From Flavobacteriaceae bacterium (GTDB lineage Bacteria; Bacteroidota; Bacteroidia; Flavobacteriales; Flavobacteriaceae), in NCBI GenBank assembly GCA_002707025.1, contig PALG01000012.1, positions 1 through 58,401 of the forward strand: a stretch of DNA of 58,401 nt. The letters run 5' to 3'. The notes under the pieces were generated by a model that ran no database searches, was not told the origin of the DNA, and saw nothing but the letters and a program-made list of their open reading frames with translations. A program made the position numbers and the translations under genes. This document shows positions 25,682-34,051 of the stretch, one piece after another (the stretch's first letter is position 1; each line of letters opens with the position of its first letter).

Positions 25682-27016
25682 ATGGGAAAATTTGAACTGA
25701 AATTACCAAAAATGGGGGAAAGTGTTGCCGAGGCAACTATTACCAACTGGCTGAAGGAAGTGGGAGATACCATCGAGATGGATGAAGCGGTATTGGAAAT
25801 CGCTACCGATAAAGTGGATAGTGAAGTGCCCAGTGAAGTGGAAGGGGTTTTAGTGGAGAAATTATTTAATGAAGAAGATGTGGTGCAGGTAGGGCAAACC
25901 CTTGCTATTATAGAAACCGAAGGGGAAGTTGCAGCGGACTCTTCCGAAGAAAAAACTACCGAAGTGGCTCCAGAAGTGAGTGATAAAGTGGTTTCCCAAG
26001 TGGAAGAAGCAGTCGTGAAAGCTAAAGAGGCGGTGCAAACCCCTATTGAAAGTAACGGTGAGCGCTTTTATTCTCCCTTAGTAAAAAATATGGCGGCAGC
26101 CGAAGGAATTTCCCAAGGAGAACTGGATGCTATTCAGGGAACCGGAAAAGAGGGACGTGTCACTAAAAACGACATGCTGGCTTATATCGAAAACAGAGGC
26201 AAGCAGTCGGTGACCAATACCCCTGCTTCAACCGCTGCAGTAAGTCCTTCCGCTCCTGTGGAAAAGGCGGCTCCTTCAAAAAAGCAAGTTCCTGTAAGTG
26301 TGAATGGAGGCGACGAAATTATAGAAATGACCCGTATGGGCAAGCTTATAGCCCACCACATGATCGACAGTGTTACTACTTCGGCACACGTACAAAGCTT
26401 TGTGGAATGTGACGTTACAAATATTTGGAATTGGCGTAACAGGGTAAAAAATGCCTTTGAAAAACGAGAAGGCGAGAAACTCACTTTTACTCCTATTTTT
26501 ATGGAAGCCGTAGCCAAGGCACTTCGCGATTTCCCAATGATGAATATTCAAGTAGACGGTGACCGAATTATCAAGAAAAAAGATATCAATCTTGGAATGG
26601 CAGCCGCGTTGCCTGATGGTAACTTAATAGTTCCAGTCATTAAAAAAGCCGATCAGTTAAACTTAGTCGGAATGAGCAAAGCTGTAAACGACTTGGCCAA
26701 TCGTGCGCGCAACAATCAGTTAAAGCCCGATGAAATTCAAGGCGGTACTTATACCGTAACCAATGTGGGAACCTTTGGAAGCGTGATGGGAACACCCATT
26801 ATCAATCAGCCGCAAGTAGGAATCTTGGCCTTAGGGGCCATTCGTAAGGTGCCAGCCGTAATTGAAACCCCTGATGGCGACTTTATTGGCATCCGTTATA
26901 AAATGTTCCTGTCGCACAGTTACGACCACCGTGTGGTGAATGGTGCATTGGGCGGTCAGTTCGTAAAGCAGGTGGCCGATTACCTGGAGGCCTGGGATCC
27001 AAAAAGGGAAATCTAA
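25682..27016 (+). CDS. 2-oxo acid dehydrogenase E2 component (dihydrolipoamide acyltransferase)
   Basis: The product has 444 residues. The N-terminal lipoyl domain (1-78) has the lipoylated Lys44 in EIATDKVDSEVPSE. After an Ala/Pro/Glu-rich linker comes the E3/E1-binding domain (about 126-165; YSPLVKNMAAAEGISQGELDAI...GKEGRVTKNDM). The C-terminal acyltransferase domain (about 210-444) contains LSHSYDHRVVNGALGG with His416. The Asp of the usual HxxxDG active-site motif is Asn here (Asn420). By family it moves an acyl group from lipoate to CoA in a pyruvate, 2-oxoglutarate or branched-chain complex. No E1 or E3 gene is adjacent, so the substrate is not fixed; branched-chain type is plausible. 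Confidence 0.92.
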   Translation: MGKFELKLPKMGESVAEATITNWLKEVGDTIEMDEAVLEIATDKVDSEVPSEVEGVLVEKLFNEEDVVQVGQTLAIIETEGEVAADSSEEKTTEVAPEVSDKVVSQVEEAVVKAKEAVQTPIESNGERFYSPLVKNMAAAEGISQGELDAIQGTGKEGRVTKNDMLAYIENRGKQSVTNTPASTAAVSPSAPVEKAAPSKKQVPVSVNGGDEIIEMTRMGKLIAHHMIDSVTTSAHVQSFVECDVTNIWNWRNRVKNAFEKREGEKLTFTPIFMEAVAKALRDFPMMNIQVDGDRIIKKKDINLGMAAALPDGNLIVPVIKKADQLNLVGMSKAVNDLANRARNNQLKPDEIQGGTYTVTNVGTFGSVMGTPIINQPQVGILALGAIRKVPAVIETPDGDFIGIRYKMFLSHSYDHRVVNGALGGQFVKQVADYLEAWDPKREI

Positions 27017-27161
27017 TCTATACGTTTAGTTATTTTTCAGAAATATCTTTTAATTTCTTAGTGTACTTTCAGTAAATACAATGAATGCTCACAGCTTATT
27101 CTGAAAACATTACGTTCCAACTGCTAACCCTCTTTGATTTCTAAAAGAAGTAGAGCCAAAG

Positions 27162-27178
27162 TATTTTTGGTATATTTG
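27162..27178 (+). promoter_or_regulatory. Two adjacent -7 boxes upstream of the S41 peptidase gene
   Basis: TATTTTTG (27162-27169) and TATATTTG (27171-27178) both fit TAnnTTTG. A TTTG at 27133-27136 is a possible -33 element with a 25-base spacer to the first box. The 221-base gap from 27017 holds nothing else recognisable. Confidence 0.45.
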
Positions 27179-27246
27179 AAAGAACCTTCTTCTGTTGTTA
27201 GGTAAAGATCTTTTACCCTTTCAATAGAACCTTCAAAATGGATTCG

Positions 27247-29454
27247 ATGAAAAAAGTATTTTTTGTACTCATGACCATCGTGGTATTCCACGGCTATTCT
27301 CAAACCCCTGAAAAATTTAACCTAGGCTTCGAAACAAAGTCGGAAGGTGAATCTCTCTCAGAGGGCTGGTTTCAATGGGGAACGTATCCTTTAGAAATCT
27401 CGTCGGAAGCATTTTCTGGAAATAAAAGTGGCAAAATCTTTTCTGGTGATTCTGAAGGTGATTTTGGGTGTATTACGTATAAAATACCGGCTAAATACGT
27501 AGGGGATGTTATCCAATTGGAAGGTTATATGAAAATTGAAAATGTGGAAAACGGATTTGCAGGTTTGTTAATGCGAGTGGATGGGAATGGGAGTACGTTG
27601 GCATTTAACAATATGCAAGGGCAAAATATCTCTGGAACCAAAGATTGGCAGAAATATTCCATAACCTTGGAGTACCCTCAAGAAGCTGAAAGCATTTATG
27701 TGGCAGGAATCCTAGTGGGTACCGGAAAGGCTTGGTTTGATGAATTTAAAGTGACCATCGATGGTAAGGATTTGCAAACGCTGAAAGAAACTGAAAAACC
27801 TTTATCTAAAGTGCAACAGGATAAAGAGTTTGATGAAGGGTCACTGGTCGAAATAAATAATCTAGAGCATAACCAGATTGAAAACTTGGCGTTGTTAGGA
27901 AGGGTTTGGGGTTTTCTAAAATACCATCACCCAGACATCGCACAGGGAAACCGGAATTGGGATTACGAACTCTTCCGTTTTTTGCCTAAATATTTGAAGG
28001 TAAATACTGCACAGGAAAGAGACCGCTATCTAATAAATTGGATTGAAGAACTTGGGGAAGTGAAACCTTGTAAAAAGTGTAAGTCCACGCCCGAAGATGC
28101 TTTTCAGAAGCCCAATTTAGCATGGATTGAGCAACAGAATGTTCCTTTAAAGGAAAAATTATGGGATGTTTATAACAACCGTTGGCAAGATAAAAACTAC
28201 TATATCTCGATGTATCCCAATGTAGGAAACCCAAAGTTTCAGAATGAAAATCCCTATGGTAACATGCCCTTTCCAGACCAAGGATTCCGGCTTTTATCCC
28301 TATATCGATACTGGAACATGATTTATTATTTTTTCCCGTATACACATTTAATGGACGAAGACTGGGAGCAACAGCTCATAGCTTATATACCTAGATTTCT
28401 TGAGGCGGAAAATGAATTGGATTATGAGTTGGCGGTGCTTGAAATAATTGGGAAGGTTCAAGATACCCATGCCAATCTTTGGGGCGGTGGCGATAAAATA
28501 AATGAATGGAAAGGGGAAAATTTTCCTCCCGTCCACGTGCGTTTTATTGAGGATCAATTGGTAGTAACCGATTATTATGATAAAGAAATGAAAGAAGCGG
28601 TAGGGCTTAAAGTAGGAGACGTGATCACTAAAATTAACGGAACTCCCGTAGCCCAACTTGTGGAAGCAAAAGCCAAATACTATCCAGCCTCAAATATGCC
28701 TACAAAACTGCGCGATCTGTCTGGAGATCTACTGCGCTCCAATGCATCGCAAATAAATATTGAAGTGCTTTCAGAAAACAACAAATTGAACACTAGGGAA
28801 CTTTCTTTGTATCCAAGGGATAGTCTCAAGATCTATCGTTGGTACCCTCCAAGGGAAGAAAGATCCTACAAAATGCTGGATCATCATATTGGGTATGTCA
28901 CCCTTCAAAATATCAAAGAAGAGGATATTCCCAATATTAAAAAGGAGTTTGCCCAAACGAAAGGGATCATTATCGATATTCGAAATTATCCATCAACCTT
29001 CGTTCCATTTAGCTTGGGGTCTTATTTTGTTTCAGAAAATACCCCTTTTGTAAAATTTACAAATGGAAACATTGCAAACCCAGGAGAATTTACCTTTACC
29101 AATCCTTTGGAAATTCCAAGTAATGGAAATGCGTATCAGGGAAAATTGGTGGTGTTGGTAAATGAATTATCCCAGAGCCAGGCAGAGTATACCTCCATGG
29201 CGTTTCGGGCGGGAGATAATACCACTGTTTTGGGAAGTACTACTGCTGGAGCCGATGGAAACGTTTCTGAAATTTTGTTGCCTGGCGGACTTAGAACCAT
29301 GATTTCCGGAATAGGTGTTAACTACCCCAATGGTGAGGAAACCCAACGTGTGGGAATTGTTCCCGATGTCGAGGTAAAGCCCACCCTACAAGGTATCCGA
29401 AATGGCAAAGACGAATTATTGGAAAAGGCCATAGAAATGATCCTGGAGAAATAG
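27247..29454 (+). CDS. Secreted S41 family peptidase with N-terminal jelly-roll-like domain
   Basis: The product has 735 residues from the ATG at 27247 (MKKVFFVLMTIVV); an ATG at 27238 would add three residues. After the signal peptide comes a beta-rich domain (about 20-180; 'AGLLMRVDGNGSTLAFNNM') resembling carbohydrate-binding or jelly-roll modules. A helical region follows, then a PDZ-like segment (about 440-490; 'VGLKVGDVITKINGTPVAQ'), then the S41 core with the Ser region VVLVNELSQSQAEYTSMAF (about 635-650) and GSTTAGADGN. The invariant Lys of CtpA-type enzymes is not evident. This points to the tricorn/IRBP-like S41 branch. Its target is unknown; the enzyme should act in the periplasm or outside the cell. 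Confidence 0.87.
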   Translation: MKKVFFVLMTIVVFHGYSQTPEKFNLGFETKSEGESLSEGWFQWGTYPLEISSEAFSGNKSGKIFSGDSEGDFGCITYKIPAKYVGDVIQLEGYMKIENVENGFAGLLMRVDGNGSTLAFNNMQGQNISGTKDWQKYSITLEYPQEAESIYVAGILVGTGKAWFDEFKVTIDGKDLQTLKETEKPLSKVQQDKEFDEGSLVEINNLEHNQIENLALLGRVWGFLKYHHPDIAQGNRNWDYELFRFLPKYLKVNTAQERDRYLINWIEELGEVKPCKKCKSTPEDAFQKPNLAWIEQQNVPLKEKLWDVYNNRWQDKNYYISMYPNVGNPKFQNENPYGNMPFPDQGFRLLSLYRYWNMIYYFFPYTHLMDEDWEQQLIAYIPRFLEAENELDYELAVLEIIGKVQDTHANLWGGGDKINEWKGENFPPVHVRFIEDQLVVTDYYDKEMKEAVGLKVGDVITKINGTPVAQLVEAKAKYYPASNMPTKLRDLSGDLLRSNASQINIEVLSENNKLNTRELSLYPRDSLKIYRWYPPREERSYKMLDHHIGYVTLQNIKEEDIPNIKKEFAQTKGIIIDIRNYPSTFVPFSLGSYFVSENTPFVKFTNGNIANPGEFTFTNPLEIPSNGNAYQGKLVVLVNELSQSQAEYTSMAFRAGDNTTVLGSTTAGADGNVSEILLPGGLRTMISGIGVNYPNGEETQRVGIVPDVEVKPTLQGIRNGKDELLEKAIEMILEK

Positions 29455-29489
29455 TGAGGTGCTTTAAAGGGGAGCAAAATTTTATTCAT

Positions 29490-29497
29490 TATATTTG
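29490..29497 (+). promoter_or_regulatory. -7 box of the small membrane protein pair
   Basis: TATATTTG fits TAnnTTTG and ends 52 bases before the ATG at 29550. Confidence 0.45.
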
Positions 29498-29549
29498 AGA
29501 AAACCCCTGAAGTAGTAAACCTTCAGGATTGATTTTTTAAACGATACCT

Positions 29550-29774
29550 ATGGAACAAACTACAGCGATATACGTCGGTATTTTACTATTTGTACTTTTT
29601 ATTTTTCTTTTTTGGATGCTCACCCGTGGCTATGCGAAAAAGAAATATGGTACAAAGCAATGGAAGCATTGGCCCAATAGGCTTTCGTATTGGCAAGCGG
29701 CCATTATGTATAGCATGGGATTTACTTTTATCGCCTTATTCCTATTGAAATGGGGCAATGTTTTGGCCTTTTAG
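29550..29774 (+). CDS. Small two-helix membrane protein, unknown function
   Basis: The product has 74 residues. Helix one (about 7-26, IYVGILLFVLFIFLFWML) and helix two (about 52-68, AIMYSMGFTFIALFLL) flank a basic, Trp-rich loop (KKKYGTKQWKHWPNRLSYW). I do not recognise a family. The next gene starts 13 bases after it and is also a membrane protein, so they are likely co-transcribed from the -7 box at 29490. Confidence 0.65.
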   Translation: MEQTTAIYVGILLFVLFIFLFWMLTRGYAKKKYGTKQWKHWPNRLSYWQAAIMYSMGFTFIALFLLKWGNVLAF

Positions 29775-29786
29775 TAAATAGGGCTT

Positions 29787-30314
29787 ATGGACTTAACTAG
29801 GCATTGCGAACTGTGCGACCATCAAAAAATCTCGTTGAAACAAGGAATTACTTGTGGGCTTACTGGAAGAAAACCAGATTTTCATGGCACTTGTTCAAAA
29901 ATCACCTTGCGGGAAAAGTTTGAAGAGAAATTAAAAAGTGTAAATGTTGCCTATGAAAACATCAAACGTAAAAAAGCACTCACTTACAGTTACTTTGTGG
30001 TGTTCTTGGCCATCGGTTTAACAGTAATCGTGGGAGGCTATCTTTTCGGAAAGTATATTTTGGGGAAAGGGGTGATTTCGGTAGGGCCCTTAATTATCAT
30101 GGCAGTAGGTATTGCTCCATTGGGGATGGCTTTTGGGGCTTTAAACAAACACCGAAGGGAGCTGGAGGTTGCTAAAAGTAAAAAGGAAAAAGTAGACGAA
30201 GTCCTTCAGAAGTATCGAATTACTTATAATTTGGATATCCAGTTTGGGAAAGAAATCCACGGAACCCAAGAAGTGTATGTAGATTTAAAAGTAAAAGGGG
30301 TTCCAAATAACTAA
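29787..30314 (+). CDS. Membrane protein with N-terminal four-Cys (zinc-ribbon-like) motif, unknown function
   Basis: The product has 175 residues. The first 40 contain CELC (7 and 10), Cys23 in ITCGLTG and Cys36 in GTCSK: a CxxC-x12-C-x12-C pattern that could bind zinc or an iron-sulphur cluster. A coiled basic segment follows, then two hydrophobic helices (about 69-92 and 98-120) and a C-terminal soluble domain. I know of no assigned function. It follows the small membrane protein gene by 12 bases. Confidence 0.68.
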   Translation: MDLTRHCELCDHQKISLKQGITCGLTGRKPDFHGTCSKITLREKFEEKLKSVNVAYENIKRKKALTYSYFVVFLAIGLTVIVGGYLFGKYILGKGVISVGPLIIMAVGIAPLGMAFGALNKHRRELEVAKSKKEKVDEVLQKYRITYNLDIQFGKEIHGTQEVYVDLKVKGVPNN

Positions 30315-30485
30315 TACTTTTCTCTAACGGTCACTACCTCCATTTTTGTTCAGCTTAAAATGGCATTTTTCATATTATACCAATTTTAAATTCCCCGAAC
30401 AACCCTTTTTATTATAAAAGATGGAGGTTAAACAATTCCTAAAATTTATTAAGGTTTCGATAAAATTTTTTTAGCAGCTTATAGA

Positions 30486-30502
30486 AACTGTACCTTACAG
30501 TT
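30486..30502. promoter_or_regulatory. Perfect inverted repeat before the DUF305-multicopper oxidase operon, candidate metal-responsive operator
   Basis: AACTGTA-CCT-TACAGTT is a 7+3+7 palindrome centred 38 bases upstream of the DUF305 ATG. No TAnnTTTG box is present here, which fits a regulated promoter. The core TGTA...TACA resembles in style the dyads of metal-sensing repressors, but no regulator gene is adjacent. The 217-base gap before the operon otherwise holds only AT-rich sequence. Confidence 0.5.
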
Positions 30503-30531
30503 ATCTGTATTTTATTTAAAAAATTCATACG

Positions 30532-30990
30532 ATGAAACAAGCCAACTACACCAAATTTATCTTAATGCTTATTTGTTCTGCCATTTCCATGTACATCACT
30601 ATGTATTTTAATACCTACGAATTTAGTCATGTCTACTTTAGCTGGACACGAATGTATATGACACTGATAGGCGTAGGCGGAATGGCCATAATTATGTTTT
30701 TGTTTATGCGAAAGATGTATACGCATAAAGGGAAGAATACCGCAATTATCATAGGGAGCGTTGCTGTCATGGTATTTTCCACATTTTTAGTTCGGAAGCA
30801 AATACCCATTGATGATATAAAATGGATGAAAGCAATGATTCCGCATCATTCTATAGCAATCCTCACGAGTAATAGAGCCAATTTGAAAGATCCCGAAGTA
30901 AAACAATTGGCCAAGGAAATCATTGAAGCACAAGAAAAAGAGATCGCTGAGATGAAAAAAATGATTGAAAGGCTAGAAAATGAACAGTAA
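30532..30990 (+). CDS. DUF305-domain membrane protein, probably copper-related
   Basis: The product has 152 residues. Three hydrophobic helices (about 8-25, 36-58, 70-88) precede a short DUF305 segment with the signature KAMIPHHSIAILTSNRA (about 101-117) and a charged helical tail (EAQEKEIAEMKKMIERLE). The paired His in MIPHH and nearby Met residues are possible metal ligands. DUF305 proteins often sit beside copper-handling genes. Here the gene overlaps the multicopper oxidase start by 11 bases, so a shared role in copper resistance is likely by context, not proven. Confidence 0.82.
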   Translation: MKQANYTKFILMLICSAISMYITMYFNTYEFSHVYFSWTRMYMTLIGVGGMAIIMFLFMRKMYTHKGKNTAIIIGSVAVMVFSTFLVRKQIPIDDIKWMKAMIPHHSIAILTSNRANLKDPEVKQLAKEIIEAQEKEIAEMKKMIERLENEQ

Positions 30991-33322
30991 GAGTGTAGTA
31001 AGTGTATTGGTTTTTATAGTACTCTCTATGTTGGCGAAACCCTTGTGGAGTCAAGTAGGAACCAATGGACAAGATAGAAATGAAGAAGGCCGTCCGATTA
31101 AGGAATATCAACTCACTATTGAAAAGAATAAACTAACCCTCGCAGGGGTTACTGCTAATGGGATGACGGTAAACGGAAGTGTGCCTGGGCCAACATTGGA
31201 ATTTACGGAAGGGGATTTGGCAGTGATTAATGTCACCAATACTATGGATGTAGAAACCTCGGTACATTGGCATGGGATCCTACTTCCAAATTTTTATGAT
31301 GGCGTTCCCTATTTAACCACACCTCCCATTAAGCCCCATAGCACTTTTCAATATCGAATTCCAATCAATCAGTCTGGGACCTATTGGTACCACTCCCATA
31401 CTATGCTACAAGAACAAAAAGGGGTGTATGGAGCCATTGTAATTCAGCCTAAGGAAAAAGAACTGGACTATGATAAAGAGCTCGTGGTGGTACTATCAGA
31501 TTGGACAAATGAAAAATCTGAAAATGTGCTGCGAAACCTAAAGCGTGGCAATGAATGGTATCAAGTTAAAAAAGGAACTTCCGTACCGCTTAGCCGAGTG
31601 ATACAAAGAGGGGCTTTTGGGGCTCAACTTAAAATGTGGCGCGACCGTATGGAAGGAGCCGATATAGCCGATATATATTATCCGGCATTTTTAAGTAATG
31701 GAGCCGATGTCGCCAATTATCCCAACTTTAATGCGGGTGAGAAAGTACGCTTGCGGTTTATCAATGCTTCTGCTTCAACCTATTTTTGGGTAGACTTTGG
31801 AGGGGGAGATCCACAAATTGTTTCCAGCGATGGAGTGGATGTGCAACCAGTAGCCAAGAAGCGTTTTCTATTTGCTATCGCCGAAACATATGATATAATA
31901 ATTACCCTTCCTAAAGGTACCTTGGAAATCACAGCAACGGCACAAGATGGGTCGGGGCATACCTCGATTCAATTAGGAAAAGGTACTTTGATACCTGCCA
32001 AGGTTATGGAACGCCCCGATAAAATAAAGATGATGCAGCAAATGGGAAACATGGATATGAAGATGGGGGCTCCCTCATTACTTGGGGACAAGGAAAAGAA
32101 TTCTCCAGAATTTTTGAAAAGTAACTATGGAATGAAAATGGAAATGATGAATGGAGACGGGATGAATAAAATGGGGAAGATGATGGAAAAAGATAGCATG
32201 AAAAAGGATTCTATGGATTCCAGTTCTATGGATATGAAAGCTATGGAAGGGAAAATGAACCATAAACATCATAATAGTTTACAGGATTCTACCTCTTTTG
32301 ATTATGCGATGAGGAAAACCTATTTTAATTATGATTTTCTGAAGGCGAAAGAATCCACAACTTTTCCAAAGGATGCTCCGGTAAATGAACTTTTATTGAA
32401 TCTCACGGGTAATATGAACCGATACGTTTGGAGCATTAATGGCCTGCCACTTTCAGAAACCGATAAAATAAAGATTAAAGGAGGAGCGGTGACACGTATT
32501 ACATTGAATAACCTTACCATGATGCACCACCCCATGCATTTACACGGTCATTACTTTAGGGTCATCAATAAAAACGGTGAGCGTTCCCCATTGAAGCATA
32601 CTGTGAATGTCCCTGCCATGCAAAAAGTAACCATAGAATTTTATAATGAAGAATATGGCGATTGGTTTTTTCATTGTCATGTGTTGTATCATATGATGGG
32701 CGGAATGGCACGTATTTTTAGTTACGACACCCCCAGGGATAATAGAATGGAGAAGTACCCTGTTAAAAAATTAGTACGGGAAACCGACCAGACTTTTTAT
32801 TGGAGCACGGCTCGTTTGGGCTCTAATTTTAATGAACTCATGGTGACAGCAAGCAATTTACGGAATGAATATGGGGTAAGGGCAGAGCTAGACTATCAAG
32901 AAAATCTTGAGGTGGAAATCAATTACAACCGATATCTAAACGATTGGGTGCGATTTTATGTTGGGGTAAATACTGAAAATGAAAACCCGGATACTTTTAT
33001 TCATTTCAATACGGTTGCCTTGGCAGGGGTAAAGTATTTTACGCCTTATATGTTCAATGTCGATTTAAGCGTAGACCACCAATTGCGACCAAGAATACGC
33101 TTGGACAGAGAATTGCTTTTGTTTCCAAGAATATTTCTGGAAGGCGAATACGAGTACCGAGCCGATTTTGGATGGGTGAATAATATGGAACCTGGTGTAA
33201 ACTATGAAGGGGAAACAGAATGGCTTGTAGGGATCTCTTATATAGTATCGCGTAATTTTTCCGTTCAGGGAAACTATAATAATAATTATGGTTGGGGTGG
33301 CGGACTGCTAGTTCGGTTTTAA
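30980..33322 (+). CDS. Multicopper oxidase (CopA-like) with a C-terminal CopB-like outer-membrane barrel
   Basis: The product has 780 residues. After a signal peptide (about 1-24) come cupredoxin domains with all copper motifs: HWHG (96-98), YWYHSH (138, 140), HHPMHLHGH (517-524) and HCHVLYHMMGGM (565-576, with type 1 Cys566). Residues about 350-432 form a Met/His-rich copper-binding insert (MMQQMGNMDMKMG ... MEGKMNHKHH). Residues about 605-780 are amphipathic strands ending in a terminal Phe, with LDRELLLFPRIFLEGEYEY and DFGWVNNMEPG, which resemble the CopB/PcoB barrel. The protein probably oxidises Cu(I) in the periplasm while held in the outer membrane. CopA and CopB are normally separate proteins. 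An 11-base overlap couples it to the DUF305 gene. Confidence 0.88.
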   Translation: MNSKSVVSVLVFIVLSMLAKPLWSQVGTNGQDRNEEGRPIKEYQLTIEKNKLTLAGVTANGMTVNGSVPGPTLEFTEGDLAVINVTNTMDVETSVHWHGILLPNFYDGVPYLTTPPIKPHSTFQYRIPINQSGTYWYHSHTMLQEQKGVYGAIVIQPKEKELDYDKELVVVLSDWTNEKSENVLRNLKRGNEWYQVKKGTSVPLSRVIQRGAFGAQLKMWRDRMEGADIADIYYPAFLSNGADVANYPNFNAGEKVRLRFINASASTYFWVDFGGGDPQIVSSDGVDVQPVAKKRFLFAIAETYDIIITLPKGTLEITATAQDGSGHTSIQLGKGTLIPAKVMERPDKIKMMQQMGNMDMKMGAPSLLGDKEKNSPEFLKSNYGMKMEMMNGDGMNKMGKMMEKDSMKKDSMDSSSMDMKAMEGKMNHKHHNSLQDSTSFDYAMRKTYFNYDFLKAKESTTFPKDAPVNELLLNLTGNMNRYVWSINGLPLSETDKIKIKGGAVTRITLNNLTMMHHPMHLHGHYFRVINKNGERSPLKHTVNVPAMQKVTIEFYNEEYGDWFFHCHVLYHMMGGMARIFSYDTPRDNRMEKYPVKKLVRETDQTFYWSTARLGSNFNELMVTASNLRNEYGVRAELDYQENLEVEINYNRYLNDWVRFYVGVNTENENPDTFIHFNTVALAGVKYFTPYMFNVDLSVDHQLRPRIRLDRELLLFPRIFLEGEYEYRADFGWVNNMEPGVNYEGETEWLVGISYIVSRNFSVQGNYNNNYGWGGGLLVRF

Positions 33323-33343
33323 TTCTGAAGGTTCAGAATTTTA
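33321..33343. terminator. Hairpin after the multicopper oxidase gene
   Basis: AATTCTGAA-GG-TTCAGAATT is a perfect 9-bp stem that begins within the oxidase stop codon and is followed by TTT. The stem is AT-rich, so its strength is moderate. It separates convergent genes. Confidence 0.5.
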
Positions 33344-33386
33344 GAAAGGACAGTAGATGTTATATACACTTATTAGGATAAGGCAG

Positions 33387-34004
33387 CTATTTGCGCAATC
33401 GATTTAAAACCTCCTGTAAGTCTTCATAACCAAATAATACTTTCTCTCTATCCCAAATAATAGGAAAGTTTAGGGTCTCCGGTAGGTTATTTTGCTTTTC
33501 CAAAAATTGTAGTAATTGCTCATAAAGTGCCATGTCTTCTTCAATATTGAAATTTTGATGCGGGATGCGTTCTGAAGTTAGTAGGGCTTCCAATAATTGG
33601 CACTTCCCACATTCCCCTTTCGTGAAAAGTACTAGCTTTCCGTTCAGGGTTTCGCTAATATCTATTACTTCTGAATCATGGGCCACCGAAATCGCATTAT
33701 CACGGAATTCATTCACAATAAGATCATAGGTATAAGTAGATGGTATTCCCTCTAAAGCAATGAGCGTGGTCATTTTGGTTTTGGAGTGAGGCAACAAATC
33801 TTTTAAAATGGGCTTATCGGCACTACGGCGAAAACCTTCAGCTGCTACCCGTAAAAAAACATTTAAGGTATCGGCCGTATGGTTTTGAACAAATAGGTGG
33901 GTTCGCTTTCCTTGGTTTTCTTCCAGCAAGCTTACTTTTTCACTTTGTGAAAATCCTAGCACCGTGGCTGTTAACAAAAAGAGGGTAAATAGTGTGCCGT
34001 TCAT
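33387..34004 (-). CDS. Periplasmic protein with C-terminal glutaredoxin-like (CGKC) domain
   Basis: The product has 205 residues with a signal peptide (about 1-19). The first half (about 25-118) is a beta-rich domain of unknown type. The second half begins NGKLVLFTKGECGKCQLLEALL, a strand followed by a CxxC active site (Cys132, Cys135) and helix, as in glutaredoxins, and continues with FPIIWDREKVLFGYEDL (cis-Pro loop region). It probably acts as a thiol-disulphide reductase or thiol carrier outside the cytoplasm. It is monocistronic and divergent from the exonuclease gene. Confidence 0.75.
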   Translation of the reverse strand: MNGTLFTLFLLTATVLGFSQSEKVSLLEENQGKRTHLFVQNHTADTLNVFLRVAAEGFRRSADKPILKDLLPHSKTKMTTLIALEGIPSTYTYDLIVNEFRDNAISVAHDSEVIDISETLNGKLVLFTKGECGKCQLLEALLTSERIPHQNFNIEEDMALYEQLLQFLEKQNNLPETLNFPIIWDREKVLFGYEDLQEVLNRLRK

Positions 34005-34012
34005 CTGGAAAA

Positions 34013-34044
34013 CGAAGATAATAATCCTATTTTTGTCCTACAAA
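34013..34044. promoter_or_regulatory. Overlapping divergent promoters between the glutaredoxin-like gene and the exonuclease gene
   Basis: Plus strand: TATTTTTG (34028-34035), 16 bases before the exonuclease ATG. Minus strand: -33 TTTG (34044-34041), a 20-base spacer, and TATCTTCG (34020-34013), one mismatch from TAnnTTTG. The two cores share the same 32 bases. Confidence 0.5.
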
Positions 34045-34051
34045 CAACACC

